Shown here: positions 51,991 to 60,677 of the stretch, in pieces | Layout of the letters: the number at the start of each line of letters is the position of its first letter | How positions within the stretch are numbered: the stretch's first letter is position 1 | Translations under genes and position numbers: made by a program | The notes under the pieces: model-generated | Databases searched by the model: none | Told to the model about the DNA's origin: nothing | Seen by the model: only the letters and a program-made list of their open reading frames with translations | NCBI RefSeq assembly: GCF_025685655.1 | Contig: NZ_JAGSYG010000001.1 | Coordinates: 1,240,001 to 1,304,000, forward strand | Reading direction: 5' to 3' | DNA: 64,000 nt | Source of the DNA: Acidicapsa ligni | Lineage (GTDB): Bacteria; Acidobacteriota; Terriglobia; Terriglobales; Acidobacteriaceae

Positions 51991-53937
51991 CTACTTAAAT
52001 TCTGCGGGTGCGAACGGGTGAGGAGCATTCACTTGCTCGCCCAGATCGTCGCTCGCTGTTTGCATCGTCTTGCCGCGCATGGCTCCGGAGACGGCGGCTT
52101 CCATCATCTTCTCTGCAAGATTACGCGTGGCCTGGTCGAGGCCAGTAGTCGCAGCACGAATCGCATCCAGATCATTCCCGGATTTGACGGTGGCCAGATG
52201 TACACTGGCGGCTTCGATAGCCACGATCTCTTCGGCAGAGATCATCTGCCAGGCCGGGCTCGCAGGCGCTTTACCCACCTTATCAAGAATGTTCTCAGCC
52301 TCCAGGCGCGCCTCGATCAACTGCCGGGCTTCGAAGTCTGTCTCAGCGTTATCGAAGGAGTCGAGAATCATGCTCTCGACCTGTTCGTCGGTAAGGCCGT
52401 ATGTCGGCTTGACCTCAATCTTCGCTTCCAGCCCGCTACGCTGTTCCCGTGCGGCAACCTGCAGAATTCCGTTAGCGTCGATGAGGAACTTAACCTCGAT
52501 GCGAGGCAGTCCAGCCGTCATCGGCGGAATGCCCTTCAAGTCGAAGCGAGCAAGCGAACGGCAATCCTTGGCCAGTTCACGTTCGCCTTGCAGAACATGA
52601 ATCGCCACGTTGGTCTGGCCATCGATGCCGGTAGTGAAGTGCTCTGTCGCCGACGCCGGAATAGTCGAGTTGCGCTGGATAATGCGTGCCACCACCCCGC
52701 CAAGTGCCTCAATACCCAGGGACAACGGCGTCACATCCAGCAGCAGCAGTTCCTCCGTTGCCGTCGAGCTTCCAGCTAGAATACTGGCCTGTACCGCGGC
52801 TCCCAGGGCCACTACTTCGTCAGGATTCAGTTCTGTGTGCGGCTGCTTGTCGCGGGCCGAAAGCTGGAAGAGTTCATCGACCAGTTTGCGAACGGCAGGG
52901 ATGCGCGTCGAACCGCCAACCAAAACCAGCTCCTGAATCTGATCGGAAGTGACGCCTGCATCCGCCAATGCCTGCCTGCACGGTCCCGCGGTACGGTCCA
53001 GAACGGGCTGAATAAGCTGCTCGTAGACTTGGCGCGGAATCTCGCGCTGATAGCGTAGATTGCCCGGCAATTCGATATCGAGCTTGGCCACAAGCTGCGA
53101 AGAGAGCGTGATCTTGGCCTCGATAACCGCTTTGCGCAGCGCCTGAATCGCGTCCGCGTGGGGACGCAGGTCGATGCCGTGATCGTTTTTGATCTCGTCC
53201 AACGCAACAGCCAGCAACAGGTTGTCGATGTCGTCGCCGCCAAGATGCGTGTCTCCGTTGGTCGCTATGACTTCAAAAATGCCGTCATTGAGCTTCAAAA
53301 TGGACACATCAAAAGTGCCGCCGCCCAGATCGTAAACAGCAATCACGCCCTCTTTGGCGCGATCCAGACCATAGGCCAGAGCCGCAGCGGTCGGTTCATT
53401 CACAAGTCGCAGCACGTCGAGGCCCGCCATGCGTCCTGCATCGCGCGTAGCCTGTCGCTGAGCGTCATTGAAGTAAGCGGGCACGGTGATGACTGCCTTC
53501 GTTACCGCCGCGCCAAAGTAGCGCTCGGCGTTGCGCTTGAGTTGACGCAGAATGTACGCAGAGATCTCCGAGGGAGTGAAGTGCAGGTTGCCGAGACGAA
53601 TGCGCAGCACTTCGCCGGGCTGGATATCGTCCGCGAGCCGAAAGGGAAAGAGTTTCAGCTCTTCTTCAATGTCTTCAAGGCCGCGCCCCATCAGGCGCTT
53701 GACGGAGTAGATAGCGCGCTCCGGATTCTCGATCAGGGCGCGATTGGCCGAGTTGCCGACAGTGACCGTAGGCCGCGCAGGCTCGGAAGCTGCATCGGTG
53801 ACGTCGAGGGCAACAATCGAGGGCACAAGATTCGAACCGTCCACGCCGGGAATGACCACCGGTTTATCGCCTTCCATATAGGCGATAAGAGAGTTGGTAG
53901 TTCCAAGGTCGATTCCGACTATGCGTTCTTCAGGCAT
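51991..53937 (-). CDS. hscA: Hsp70-type chaperone of ISC assembly
   Basis: The 648-residue Hsp70 has the ATPase signatures [32 protein letters not shown] and [20 protein letters not shown], and the interdomain linker region [18 protein letters not shown]. HscA works with HscB to release clusters from IscU through the LPPVK motif. Its position between hscB and fdx identifies HscA rather than DnaK. The C-terminal lid (about 500-640) is present, and length is normal. Confidence 0.95.
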   Translation of the reverse strand: MPEERIVGIDLGTTNSLIAYMEGDKPVVIPGVDGSNLVPSIVALDVTDAASEPARPTVTVGNSANRALIENPERAIYSVKRLMGRGLEDIEEELKLFPFRLADDIQPGEVLRIRLGNLHFTPSEISAYILRQLKRNAERYFGAAVTKAVITVPAYFNDAQRQATRDAGRMAGLDVLRLVNEPTAAALAYGLDRAKEGVIAVYDLGGGTFDVSILKLNDGIFEVIATNGDTHLGGDDIDNLLLAVALDEIKNDHGIDLRPHADAIQALRKAVIEAKITLSSQLVAKLDIELPGNLRYQREIPRQVYEQLIQPVLDRTAGPCRQALADAGVTSDQIQELVLVGGSTRIPAVRKLVDELFQLSARDKQPHTELNPDEVVALGAAVQASILAGSSTATEELLLLDVTPLSLGIEALGGVVARIIQRNSTIPASATEHFTTGIDGQTNVAIHVLQGERELAKDCRSLARFDLKGIPPMTAGLPRIEVKFLIDANGILQVAAREQRSGLEAKIEVKPTYGLTDEQVESMILDSFDNAETDFEARQLIEARLEAENILDKVGKAPASPAWQMISAEEIVAIEAASVHLATVKSGNDLDAIRAATTGLDQATRNLAEKMMEAAVSGAMRGKTMQTASDDLGEQVNAPHPFAPAEFK

Positions 53938-53949
53938 TTCTTTTGATTC

Positions 53950-54651
53950 CTAAACTGTTGCGGTTGAGAGCACTTCGTTAACATCGCGAACCAGGTTGCG
54001 CAGATAGCGGCGGCGATCGAGCAGCGCGGCCATTGCGTTCGCAGCTTTTTCCTGCGCGGCGGCATCGCCCGAATCCCAGATCGCGCCTTGTGCCGTCAGG
54101 TCATTATCGACGGTCGCCAGCAGGCTTTCAAAATGTGTGCGCGCCTGTGTCAGATCGCGATGCAGAGTCGGGTCATCCTCACCCATCTTCTGATTCATGC
54201 GCATCTCTTCAAGCTGCATATTGAGTTCGAAGACCTCTTCAAGCAGGTCTGCCGGCGGCTGGCGATCAGGAGCCTTGCCGGAGCCGGAGTTCTCCTCGCC
54301 GATCTTGAGCCCCGTAAGCTTCAGCAGGTATTCCGTGCGTTGGAGCGGGTCTCGCAATGTGCGGTAAGCATCGTTAAGCAAGGCTGTATTGGCCAGGCTC
54401 CATTGCTGTTCCTGTGCCGACGCACGCGCAAAGCGATCCGGATGTAAACGGCGGCTGAGACGATGAAACTCACGCTCCAGCGCTTCGACATCCAGGCTGA
54501 GCCTGCGTTCGAGGCCGAATACCTGAAAATAATCCGCGCCGGAACCGGGCTGTACTTTATTGCAGGCAGGGCAGAGCAGCGCTGAATCTGTGAGCGCGGC
54601 GTTACATGCCCAACAGGCTGCTGGGACTGAGGTTGTCGAAGATGTGGCCAT
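53950..54651 (-). CDS. hscB: J-domain co-chaperone HscB with N-terminal zinc-binding-type motif
   Basis: The 233-residue co-chaperone has a J-domain (DYFQVFGLERRLSLDVEALEREFHRLSRRLHPDRFA, shown as residues about 40-75, with HPD at 70-72) and the HscB C-terminal helix bundle that binds IscU. It also has an N-terminal four-cysteine motif CWACNAALTDSALLCPACNK (C13, C16, C27, C30). E. coli HscB lacks this, but human mitochondrial HSCB has a similar motif. Cysteine spacing C-x2-C...C-x2-C fits a zinc ribbon. It lies between iscA and hscA. Confidence 0.94.
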   Translation of the reverse strand: MATSSTTSVPAACWACNAALTDSALLCPACNKVQPGSGADYFQVFGLERRLSLDVEALEREFHRLSRRLHPDRFARASAQEQQWSLANTALLNDAYRTLRDPLQRTEYLLKLTGLKIGEENSGSGKAPDRQPPADLLEEVFELNMQLEEMRMNQKMGEDDPTLHRDLTQARTHFESLLATVDNDLTAQGAIWDSGDAAAQEKAANAMAALLDRRRYLRNLVRDVNEVLSTATV

Positions 54652-54681
54652 GATTGTGAGACTCGAAAAACGAAGAATTGC

Positions 54682-55134
54682 TTATGAAAAGGACGAGCCG
54701 CATCCGCATGAGCGCGTCGAGTTGGGATTGATGAAGTTGAAGCCCTGCTTCATCAGCGTCTGCTCGTAATCGAGCGTCATCCCATGCAGATAGACGAAGC
54801 TCTTGGGATCGACAAAGAGACGCACACCGTCAAACTCATACACACGGTCGCGTTCCCGGGGGTTCGTGTCAAAACGAATGCTGTACGACAATCCCGAGCA
54901 ACCGCCACCGAGAACCCCAAGACGCAAACCGCCCTGCTCCGGCGAAATGCCTTCCTTTTCCATGCCGCTGCGAATCTTCTCGATAGCACGCGGCGTAACG
55001 TCGATTCCCTTGGACGATGCTTTCGCGGCAGGATTCGAGCTGGACGCAGAAGCACTCGGCAGCACTGCCGCCTGGCTCTGCTGGGCCATTTGAGCAATCT
55101 GCTCCGGGGTCTGGATGTTGACGAAGTCCTGCAT
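54682..55134 (-). CDS. iscA: A-type iron-sulfur carrier IscA
   Basis: The 150-residue protein has the A-type carrier core: VTPRAIEKIRSGM, LRLGVLGGGCSGLSYSIRF (C79) and the C-terminal CGCGSSFS (C143, C145). These three cysteines bind iron or a cluster in transit. An additional N-terminal extension of about 42 residues, rich in Gln, Ala and Ser, is unusual for IscA (about 107 residues). It begins 62 bp after iscU. Confidence 0.92.
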   Translation of the reverse strand: MQDFVNIQTPEQIAQMAQQSQAAVLPSASASSSNPAAKASSKGIDVTPRAIEKIRSGMEKEGISPEQGGLRLGVLGGGCSGLSYSIRFDTNPRERDRVYEFDGVRLFVDPKSFVYLHGMTLDYEQTLMKQGFNFINPNSTRSCGCGSSFS

Positions 55135-55196
55135 GGGTTTCAGCTTTCCGATTCGTGGTTCAAAAAAACGACGGGGACTTTCGCCCCCATCCGGTA

Positions 55197-55619
55197 TTAG
55201 TGAGCGGCTACAGCGACAGCTTCCGCAGTCTCTGCAACGCCGTTCTTCTTCTTCCAGTCACCGATCGCGGCGCGGATGGCGTCTTCTGCCAGAACCGAGC
55301 AGTGAATCTTAACCGGGGGGAGGGCCAATTCCTTCACAATATCGGTGTTCTTGATTTCAAGCGCCTCTGCGACAGTCTTGCCCTTGACCCACTCGGTCGC
55401 GAGCGAAGAACTGGCGATTGCCGAGCCGCAGCCAAAGGTCTTGAACTTGGCTTCTTCAATAACCTGAGTCTCGGGATTGACGCGAATCTGAAGACGCATC
55501 ACATCGCCGCACTCCGGAGCGCCAACCAGGCCCGTACCTACTTCATCGGAGCTCTTGTCCATCTGACCGACGTTGCGAGGATTGTTGTAGTGGTCGATTA
55601 CCTTATCGCTATATGCCAT
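55197..55619 (-). CDS. iscU: Iron-sulfur scaffold IscU
   Basis: The 140-residue scaffold assembles the cluster with IscS. Ligand cysteines C37 (APECGDV), C64 (KTFGCGSA) and C107 (HCSVL) are present, with the conserved D39. The HscA recognition motif LPPVK is at 100-104. Length is normal. It follows iscS after 64 bp and has GGAGG before its ATG. Confidence 0.96.
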   Translation of the reverse strand: MAYSDKVIDHYNNPRNVGQMDKSSDEVGTGLVGAPECGDVMRLQIRVNPETQVIEEAKFKTFGCGSAIASSSLATEWVKGKTVAEALEIKNTDIVKELALPPVKIHCSVLAEDAIRAAIGDWKKKNGVAETAEAVAVAAH

Positions 55620-55683
55620 TGGAGACCTCCTTAGGGGTCAGTGCTACTTGTTTTGATGCAAATGCCTTGCAGTAAGGTGCTGT

Positions 55684-56937
55684 TTAGTGCGCAGCCCACT
55701 CAATCTTGCTCAGGTCGATGCCTTCTTTGACCATTTCATAAAGAGGAGAAAGTTCGCGCAGCTTCTTCACAATGCCGATCACCTTGTCCGCGACGTAGTC
55801 CACTTCAGCCTCATTGTTGAAGCGGCCCAGACCGAAACGAATCGAGCTGTGCGCCACATCGTCACCCAACCCCAGCGCCTTGAGCACATAGGACGGTTCC
55901 AGAGTGGCCGAAGTGCAAGCCGATCCGCTCGAAACAGCCACATCGTTGATGCCCATCAGCAGGCTCTCGCCCTCGACGTAAACAAAGCTCATGTTCAGAT
56001 TGCCTGGCAGGCGATGATCCCACGAGCCGTTGATTTCTACATAATCCAGTTCCGACTCAAGCTTCTTGCGCAGACGATCACGCAGACCCTGTAGCCGGGC
56101 TGCCTCGGTAGCCATCTCTTCGCGGGCAATCTCGCAAGCCTTGCCAAAACCAACGATGCTCGGCACATTCAGCGTACCGGAACGCATGCCGCGCTCGTGG
56201 CCTCCGCCGTCAATCTGGGCTGAGATCTGCACACGAGGATTGCGGCGGCGGACATACAGCGCGCCAACGCCCTTCGGTCCATAAAGCTTATGTGCCGTCA
56301 ACGAAAGTACGTCGATGTTCATCGCGTTCACGTCTACCGGAATTTTGCCTATTGCCTGCACGCCATCGGTGTGGAAGATCACACCCTTTTCATGGCAGAG
56401 TTTGCCAATCTCCGCGATAGGCTGGATGACGCCAATCTCGTTATTCGCTGCCATGATCGTGACCAGAATCGTTTTGTCGTCGATCGCGCGCTTTAGATCT
56501 TCCAGATCGATGAGGCCATCTGCCTTTACCGGCAGATACGTTACGCGATAGCCGTGCTTTTCAAGGCGCTTGCAGGTATCCAGCACCGCCTTGTGCTCGG
56601 TGACCTGGGTGATGATGTGATTGCCGCGTTCTTTGTACATCTCGGCAATGCCTTTGATGGCGAGATTGTTGCTCTCGGTCGCACCAGAGGTAAAGATGAT
56701 CTCCTTGGCGGTTGCGCCAATCAGCTTCGCAATCTGCTCACGCGCGTGCTCCACGGCCTGCTCTGCTGCCCATCCAAAGGAGTGATTGCGGCTGGCGGCA
56801 TTGCCGAATTTTTCCGTGAAGAACGGGAGCATAGCTTCGAGCACACGCGGATCCATCTGGCTCGTCGCGTGGTTGTCCATATAAATCGGCAGGGTCACGC
56901 CTGCGGGTAGTACTGGGGAATTTGCCAAAGTGCTCAT
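55684..56937 (-). CDS. iscS: Cysteine desulfurase IscS
   Basis: The 417-residue PLP enzyme takes sulfur from cysteine for cluster assembly. The PLP lysine is K217 ([12 protein letters not shown]), the catalytic cysteine C341 ([17 protein letters not shown]), and the ring-stacking histidine lies in TEHKAVLDT. The start region [18 protein letters not shown] is the group I (IscS) type, with the long catalytic-cysteine loop. It lies 93 bp after iscR. Confidence 0.96.
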   Translation of the reverse strand: MSTLANSPVLPAGVTLPIYMDNHATSQMDPRVLEAMLPFFTEKFGNAASRNHSFGWAAEQAVEHAREQIAKLIGATAKEIIFTSGATESNNLAIKGIAEMYKERGNHIITQVTEHKAVLDTCKRLEKHGYRVTYLPVKADGLIDLEDLKRAIDDKTILVTIMAANNEIGVIQPIAEIGKLCHEKGVIFHTDGVQAIGKIPVDVNAMNIDVLSLTAHKLYGPKGVGALYVRRRNPRVQISAQIDGGGHERGMRSGTLNVPSIVGFGKACEIAREEMATEAARLQGLRDRLRKKLESELDYVEINGSWDHRLPGNLNMSFVYVEGESLLMGINDVAVSSGSACTSATLEPSYVLKALGLGDDVAHSSIRFGLGRFNNEAEVDYVADKVIGIVKKLRELSPLYEMVKEGIDLSKIEWAAH

Positions 56938-57030
56938 TCTCTCTCCACTTCAATCACTGCTTTTGAACTTGCGTTGCCAGAGACTGCCTGCTCTGGGGCC
57001 TCTCACTCGGAGTCGGCGCAAACTGAATCG

Positions 57031-57489
57031 TTACATCAAGGTCAATGAAACCAACTGGTGCGACTTGGCACGGGATGCCGCTGTTTCATGATCCACTAGG
57101 TCATAAATACTGATGCTTTGAAGAACCCCGGCGATGCTGTCATTTACCCGTGCCAGCGGTTCTTTAACCGTGCAGTGCGGCTCCACTTCGCAGGACTTGC
57201 TGCCTTTCGTGCAGGAAGTGATGAAAAGCGGCCCGTCGATCGCATGAATCACCTCAAAAGCCGAAATAGTGCGAGCTTCCTTTGAGAGCGCATAACCGCC
57301 GTTCATGCCTGCATGAGAACGCAACAGGCCGACTTTCGTCAGCCGCTGCAACACCTTTGCCAGAAGCTGCGAAGGAATCCCATAGGTATCGGCAATATCC
57401 TTGGCGCTGACAGATGGCGTCTCCGGATGCTCCGCCAGATACTTGAGCGCCATCAGGCCGTAGTCCGCTTTTTTAGTGAGCCTGAGCAT
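57031..57489 (-). CDS. iscR: Rrf2-family [2Fe-2S] regulator IscR
   Basis: The 152-residue protein has the Rrf2 winged-helix start MLRLTKKADYGLMALKYLAE. The cluster-binding cysteines are C93, C100 and C106 in CTKGSKSCEVEPHC. In other bacteria IscR senses cluster demand and represses the isc operon in its holo form. A TACACT box at 57544-57539 (minus strand) may drive it. As the first gene of the operon it probably controls all eight genes here. Confidence 0.93.
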   Translation of the reverse strand: MLRLTKKADYGLMALKYLAEHPETPSVSAKDIADTYGIPSQLLAKVLQRLTKVGLLRSHAGMNGGYALSKEARTISAFEVIHAIDGPLFITSCTKGSKSCEVEPHCTVKEPLARVNDSIAGVLQSISIYDLVDHETAASRAKSHQLVSLTLM

Positions 57490-57662
57490 ACTCGACCTCG
57501 AAGTGCCTTCATCAAACCGGACCCGTTCGGTCCTATATCAGTGTACGGCCATTGCAACCGTGATTTCAATGGGCAGGTACGAATATCGGCTCCTCGGAGC
57601 CGGCAGACCGTGATATTTTGCGCATTCCGGGAAAAAGTCTGCGAATCTTTATCAAATCTCTC

Positions 57663-57691
57663 TTGGACAATAGAGGAAGGCTCGATACAAT
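57663..57691 (+). promoter_or_regulatory. Sigma-70 promoter of the small zinc-ribbon gene
   Basis: TTGGAC (57663-57668), a 17-bp spacer and TACAAT (57686-57691) give a near-consensus promoter, 40 bp before the ATG at 57732. Confidence 0.7.
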
Positions 57692-57731
57692 CTGGCGGAA
57701 AGACCTTCAAAAACTGGTCCCAAAATTCAAA

Positions 57732-57896
57732 ATGGCTAGCCCCTGCAAACACCCGAGAGTCCGGATCGTCTCCCGTCAGGAAGACGTGGAATATGTCGAA
57801 TGCCTTGAATGCGGCGAGGTATTTGATTCCGATGAGTTTCGCGATATGGAAATCGAGGAAAAAGCCTCGGATGAAATTGAAGACGAAGCAAACTGA
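57732..57896 (+). CDS. Small zinc-ribbon-like protein
   Basis: The 54-residue acidic protein begins MASPCKHPRVRIVSRQEDVE and carries CLECGEVFDSDEF. Four potential zinc ligands are C5, H7, C24 and C27. A strongly acidic C-terminus follows. The frame is open further upstream, but the promoter and ATG fix the start. Function is unknown; it resembles small acidobacterial zinc-ribbon proteins. It diverges from iscR and converges on pgsA. Confidence 0.75.
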   Translation: MASPCKHPRVRIVSRQEDVEYVECLECGEVFDSDEFRDMEIEEKASDEIEDEAN

Positions 57897-57941
57897 GCCC
57901 TGACCGTTCTCCCGGCGTCTACTTCGCCGGCTATACCCAGG

Positions 57942-58622
57942 CTAAGGGCGGCGCTGCTGAATCGAGACGACGCTGCCACCGGAGCCAACCTCCGCTCCGT
58001 GCCCGGTCACCGTACCAATGCGTTTGGAAGCCACCCAGGCGTAATGGAAGCCGGAAGCGACCGTGAGCAGAATCGTGGTATCCAGTGCGGCTGCCCGCGC
58101 TACGGCTACCCATGCCTGCGGGTAGATGAGGTAGAGCAACACCACCCCAATCGCCACCACCTGGCTGAAACTGTTGATCTTACCCAGAATTGTCGGGTGA
58201 AAATCCCTCAGCCCGGCAATGGAGTAGAGAATCCCAGCCACCAGCAACATGCCCAGATCCCGCCCAAAGACCATCACCGTGACCCGCGCCTCCAGGATGC
58301 CCATGTGGGTAAGTACAAGAAACAGCGAGCTCAGCAACAATTTATCGGCGACCGGATCAAGGTATTGGCCAAGCATGGTGCGCTGTTGCAGCCAGCGAGC
58401 GAGGAGCCCGTCCATCGCATCCGTGCAGGCAGCAACGATGAATAGCGCAAAAGCGATATGAAATCGCCGTTCCATGACCGCCACGATCAGGAAGGGGGAC
58501 AGGCAGATTCGCAGCAACGTAAGCAGATTGGGCGCCGTGCGCAAGGGGTTGATGCGCCGCGCAGGCACCATAGAATGAACATTTAAACCTGTTACGTCCG
58601 GACTGGAACCCATCCCCAGCAT
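57942..58622 (-). CDS. CDP-alcohol phosphatidyltransferase (PgsA-like)
   Basis: The protein of about 226 residues is a membrane CDP-alcohol phosphatidyltransferase with the signature DAMDGLLARWLQQRTMLGQYLDPVADK (positions about 78-104: D-x2-D-G-x2-A-R-x8-G-x3-D-x3-D), which binds the divalent metal and CDP-diacylglycerol. Six hydrophobic segments are visible. The likely reaction is phosphatidylglycerophosphate synthesis (PgsA), but cardiolipin- or inositol-type members are not excluded. The start is uncertain (ATG at 58622, 58613 or 58571). Confidence 0.85.
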   Translation of the reverse strand: MLGMGSSPDVTGLNVHSMVPARRINPLRTAPNLLTLLRICLSPFLIVAVMERRFHIAFALFIVAACTDAMDGLLARWLQQRTMLGQYLDPVADKLLLSSLFLVLTHMGILEARVTVMVFGRDLGMLLVAGILYSIAGLRDFHPTILGKINSFSQVVAIGVVLLYLIYPQAWVAVARAAALDTTILLTVASGFHYAWVASKRIGTVTGHGAEVGSGGSVVSIQQRRP

Positions 58623-58697
58623 GTTAACGCAGTCTTACAAGAATGCCCACACATTATGACGCTGGCCATGTCGAGCCAAATTGCAAAACCGGACAGT

Positions 58698-58727
58698 TTG
58701 GACCGCAGCCGATCTTGCTGGTAGACT
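58698..58727 (+). promoter_or_regulatory. Promoter of the interrupted tRNA gene
   Basis: TTGGAC (58698-58703), an 18-bp spacer and TAGACT (58722-58727) precede the tRNA 5' end by 16 bp. It is a good stable-RNA-type promoter, still intact although its tRNA is not. Confidence 0.65.
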
Positions 58728-58743
58728 AAATAAAGACTTTTGC

Positions 58744-58777
58744 AGGCGCGTAGCTCAGTTGGTTAGAGCGCTACCCT
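58744..58777 (+). pseudogene. 5' half of a tRNA gene, cut in the anticodon loop
   Basis: Bases fit a tRNA up to position 33: acceptor strand AGGCGCG (58744-58750), T8-A9, D-stem GCTC, loop AGTTGGTTA, GAGC, G26, the anticodon 5' strand CTACC, C32 and the invariant U33 (58777). Beyond this no 3' stem (GGTAG), T-arm or acceptor strand is found. A valine or isoleucine isoacceptor is compatible, but the anticodon is lost. The break marks the left end of the integrative element; the missing half is expected at its other end. Confidence 0.7.
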
Positions 58778-58812
58778 ATCCCAGTGATCCTTTGTTTTCA
58801 TCATTTACCATC

Positions 58813-58834
58813 CTTACTGGATAACTTACTGGAT
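58813..58834. repeat. Tandem 10-bp direct repeats in the integrase leader
   Basis: CTTACTGGAT occurs at 58813-58822 and 58825-58834, separated by two bases. Such paired repeats close to attL are typical arm-type recombinase sites. This role is inferred. Confidence 0.45.
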
Positions 58835-58878
58835 GTCCTGCCCCCATATTTGATCGAGTCTGCATCTCGCGTTACTTG

Positions 58879-58894
58879 TCCTCCTCAAGGAGGA
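58879..58894 (+). promoter_or_regulatory. Hairpin that sequesters the integrase ribosome-binding site
   Basis: TCCTCC (58879-58884) is perfectly complementary to GGAGGA (58889-58894), with the 4-nt loop TCAA. The strong Shine-Dalgarno AGGAGG (58888-58893) lies mostly inside the stem, 8 nt before the ATG. Folding would limit integrase translation. Confidence 0.5.
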
Positions 58895-58901
58895 ACAAAC
58901 A

Positions 58902-60185
58902 ATGGCTCGAGCAAGAACCTATGCAGATCGCGTCAACATCATCAAGATGATCAAGATCGACGGCAAGTGGCCCTTCGCCCCCGTCGTCGAGCGTAACGGC
59001 AAAATCGTCCGGGATCACGTCCTGGTCAATGGGAAAGACGAACACCACCCGGAAGGCCGCTACTACCTGGAGTGGTACGAGGCCGGGAAGAAACGCCGAC
59101 AGCCAATCGAGAGATTTGAGGAAGCTGTCCCGGCCGCTCGCGCCAAGTTCATTGAGCTCCAGGCCCGCAAGGCCGGCATCCTGGTCGAACTCCCGAAGCC
59201 AGAGATTCGACCGGTGTCCCCTGCGCCCGCTCCGAACTCGGAAGCCTCGGAACCGGATCCCAGTCGGCTGACCATGGTGGTCGCTATCGACCGGTATCTG
59301 GAGTTCTGCAAGAAGCAGCGCAGCCTCCGGACGTTTCGCACCTACCGGCCGGCTCTCCAGAACTACTTTCTAAACTCGTTCACCAAGACGTATGTGGACG
59401 AGGTCGATCGCGACGACATCCTCCGATACATCGGCTACTGTTTCGACCATGGTCTCGCCGCCCGCTCGGTTTACGACAAGGTCGTGACCGTGCTCACCCT
59501 TCTCAAGCGCCATGGACACAAGAAGCTCATCGAGTCCAGCGACTGGCCCGACTACGTCGAGACCATCCGGCCCGTTTACGAACCCGAAGAGATTCATGCC
59601 ATGCTCCGGGTCGCCACTCCCATCGAGGCGCTTCTGATCAAGTTCTTTCTCACCTCCGGGTTCCGGAATCGCGAAACGCGGTTCCTGTCCTGGTATGACC
59701 TCGACTTCCGGAACAGCCTGGCGCGCGTCACGTCCAAGCCGATCTGGAAGTTCAATCCGAAGAACTATGAGGAGAGAGCGGTGCCTCTACCGACTGCAAT
59801 GATCGAACAACTTCAGCAGCTCAAGGAGGAGCGTGGCGCGGGCGCGGCCGATCTGGTGTTCCCCAACACCGTCGGAAAGCCGGATACTCTCCATCTCGAG
59901 ATCATCAAGAAGGTGGCATGGAGAGCCAAATTGAACTGTGGGCAGTGTGTCTCGGAGCGTGGATTTAAATGTGCTCAGGGACCATACTGCGAGCGGATCT
60001 TTCTACACAAATTCCGGCACACCTTCGCTACCCAACACTTGCGCGACGGCATCGACATCCGCACTCTGCAGAACTGGATGGGACACCGCAGCATCAAGTC
60101 CACCATGGTGTATCTGAAAGGCATCCAGTCGAGAGACGCGCTTGCCAAAGTGAATGCTGGAGCGTTGGCAGCGTTCGTTGCCTGA
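58902..60185 (+). CDS. Tyrosine recombinase (integrase) of the element
   Basis: The 427-residue recombinase has a SAM-like N-terminal core-binding domain (about 125-205) and a catalytic domain. Catalytic residues are R255 (TSGFRNRET), a candidate lysine at 279-283, H369 and R372 (FLHKFRHTFATQHL), H395 (MGHRSIKS) and Y404 (TMVYL). Between the first catalytic arginine and H-x-x-R is an inserted four-cysteine segment (C346, C349, C357, C363), probably a zinc site. It sits 125 bp after the broken tRNA, as expected for the integrase of an element inserted there. A strong terminator follows. Confidence 0.93.
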   Translation: MARARTYADRVNIIKMIKIDGKWPFAPVVERNGKIVRDHVLVNGKDEHHPEGRYYLEWYEAGKKRRQPIERFEEAVPAARAKFIELQARKAGILVELPKPEIRPVSPAPAPNSEASEPDPSRLTMVVAIDRYLEFCKKQRSLRTFRTYRPALQNYFLNSFTKTYVDEVDRDDILRYIGYCFDHGLAARSVYDKVVTVLTLLKRHGHKKLIESSDWPDYVETIRPVYEPEEIHAMLRVATPIEALLIKFFLTSGFRNRETRFLSWYDLDFRNSLARVTSKPIWKFNPKNYEERAVPLPTAMIEQLQQLKEERGAGAADLVFPNTVGKPDTLHLEIIKKVAWRAKLNCGQCVSERGFKCAQGPYCERIFLHKFRHTFATQHLRDGIDIRTLQNWMGHRSIKSTMVYLKGIQSRDALAKVNAGALAAFVA

Positions 60186-60213
60186 ACGAATCACCTGGTT
60201 TCGCCTAGTTGGA

Positions 60214-60245
60214 GAGCGCCGAAGAAATTCTTCGGCGCTCTTTTT
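60214..60245 (+). terminator. Rho-independent terminator of the integrase gene
   Basis: A GC-rich stem (GAGCGCCGAAGA, 60214-60225, with its complement at 60229-60240) and a TTTTTG run (60241-60246) form a classical terminator 29 bp after the integrase stop. It separates integrase expression from the genes downstream. Confidence 0.88.
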
Positions 60246-60279
60246 GTCTTTGCAGCACTCAACGGGCAAGCTGATCGTC

Positions 60280-60642
60280 AATTTGACCGAGTTTCGAACT
60301 CGTCCCATGATCAACCGACTTCCGGTAGCTGTGCTGCTGGGAAAGGCTAGGACTTTGTCATGAAGCTGGTCGAACTGGTCGAGAGCAGGAACGAGCCGTT
60401 GCGCGTGCGTGATGTCGCACCGATCCTCGGAGTTTCCACTCAGCAGGTTTACAAGATGGCCGCCAATGGTCATATACCGTCCTTCAGAATCGCAAGCTCG
60501 ATACGTTTCGACCCTGAGGATTTCGCGGAATGGCTCAGAAAGGGATGTCCGCTACGGAGCGGAGCCAACTCGAGCCGGCCATCCCGACCTGCCTGAGGGC
60601 GGTATCTCTTTCTACGCTTCTGAATTTGACTGAGTTCCGGAG
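60280..60642. repeat. Direct repeats flanking the excisionase-like gene
   Basis: AATTTGACCGAGTTTCGAAC (60280-60299) and AATTTGACTGAGTTCCGGAG (60623-60642) match at 16 of 20 positions in the same orientation and bracket the HTH gene. They may be recognition sites for its product or relics of a duplication. Confidence 0.45.
60360..60596 (+). CDS. Excisionase-like helix-turn-helix protein
   Basis: The 78-residue protein has a MerR/excisionase-type winged HTH: LRVRDVAPILGVSTQQVYKMAANGHIPSFRIASSIRFDPEDFAEWL, cited as residues about 14-59. Such proteins act as recombination directionality factors or small regulators. AGGA lies 8 nt before the ATG. Position right after the integrase supports an excision role. 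The basic, serine-rich tail is probably disordered. Confidence 0.82.
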   Translation: MKLVELVESRNEPLRVRDVAPILGVSTQQVYKMAANGHIPSFRIASSIRFDPEDFAEWLRKGCPLRSGANSSRPSRPA

Positions 60643-60677
60643 CGATCGCATTCTATGCCGACCTTGAGGAGGCGCTT

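Noticed and set aside
57912..57930. CCGGCG/CGCCGG hairpin between the zinc-ribbon and pgsA-like genes
   Set aside because: Only six base pairs with no T-tract; could be chance in GC-rich DNA.
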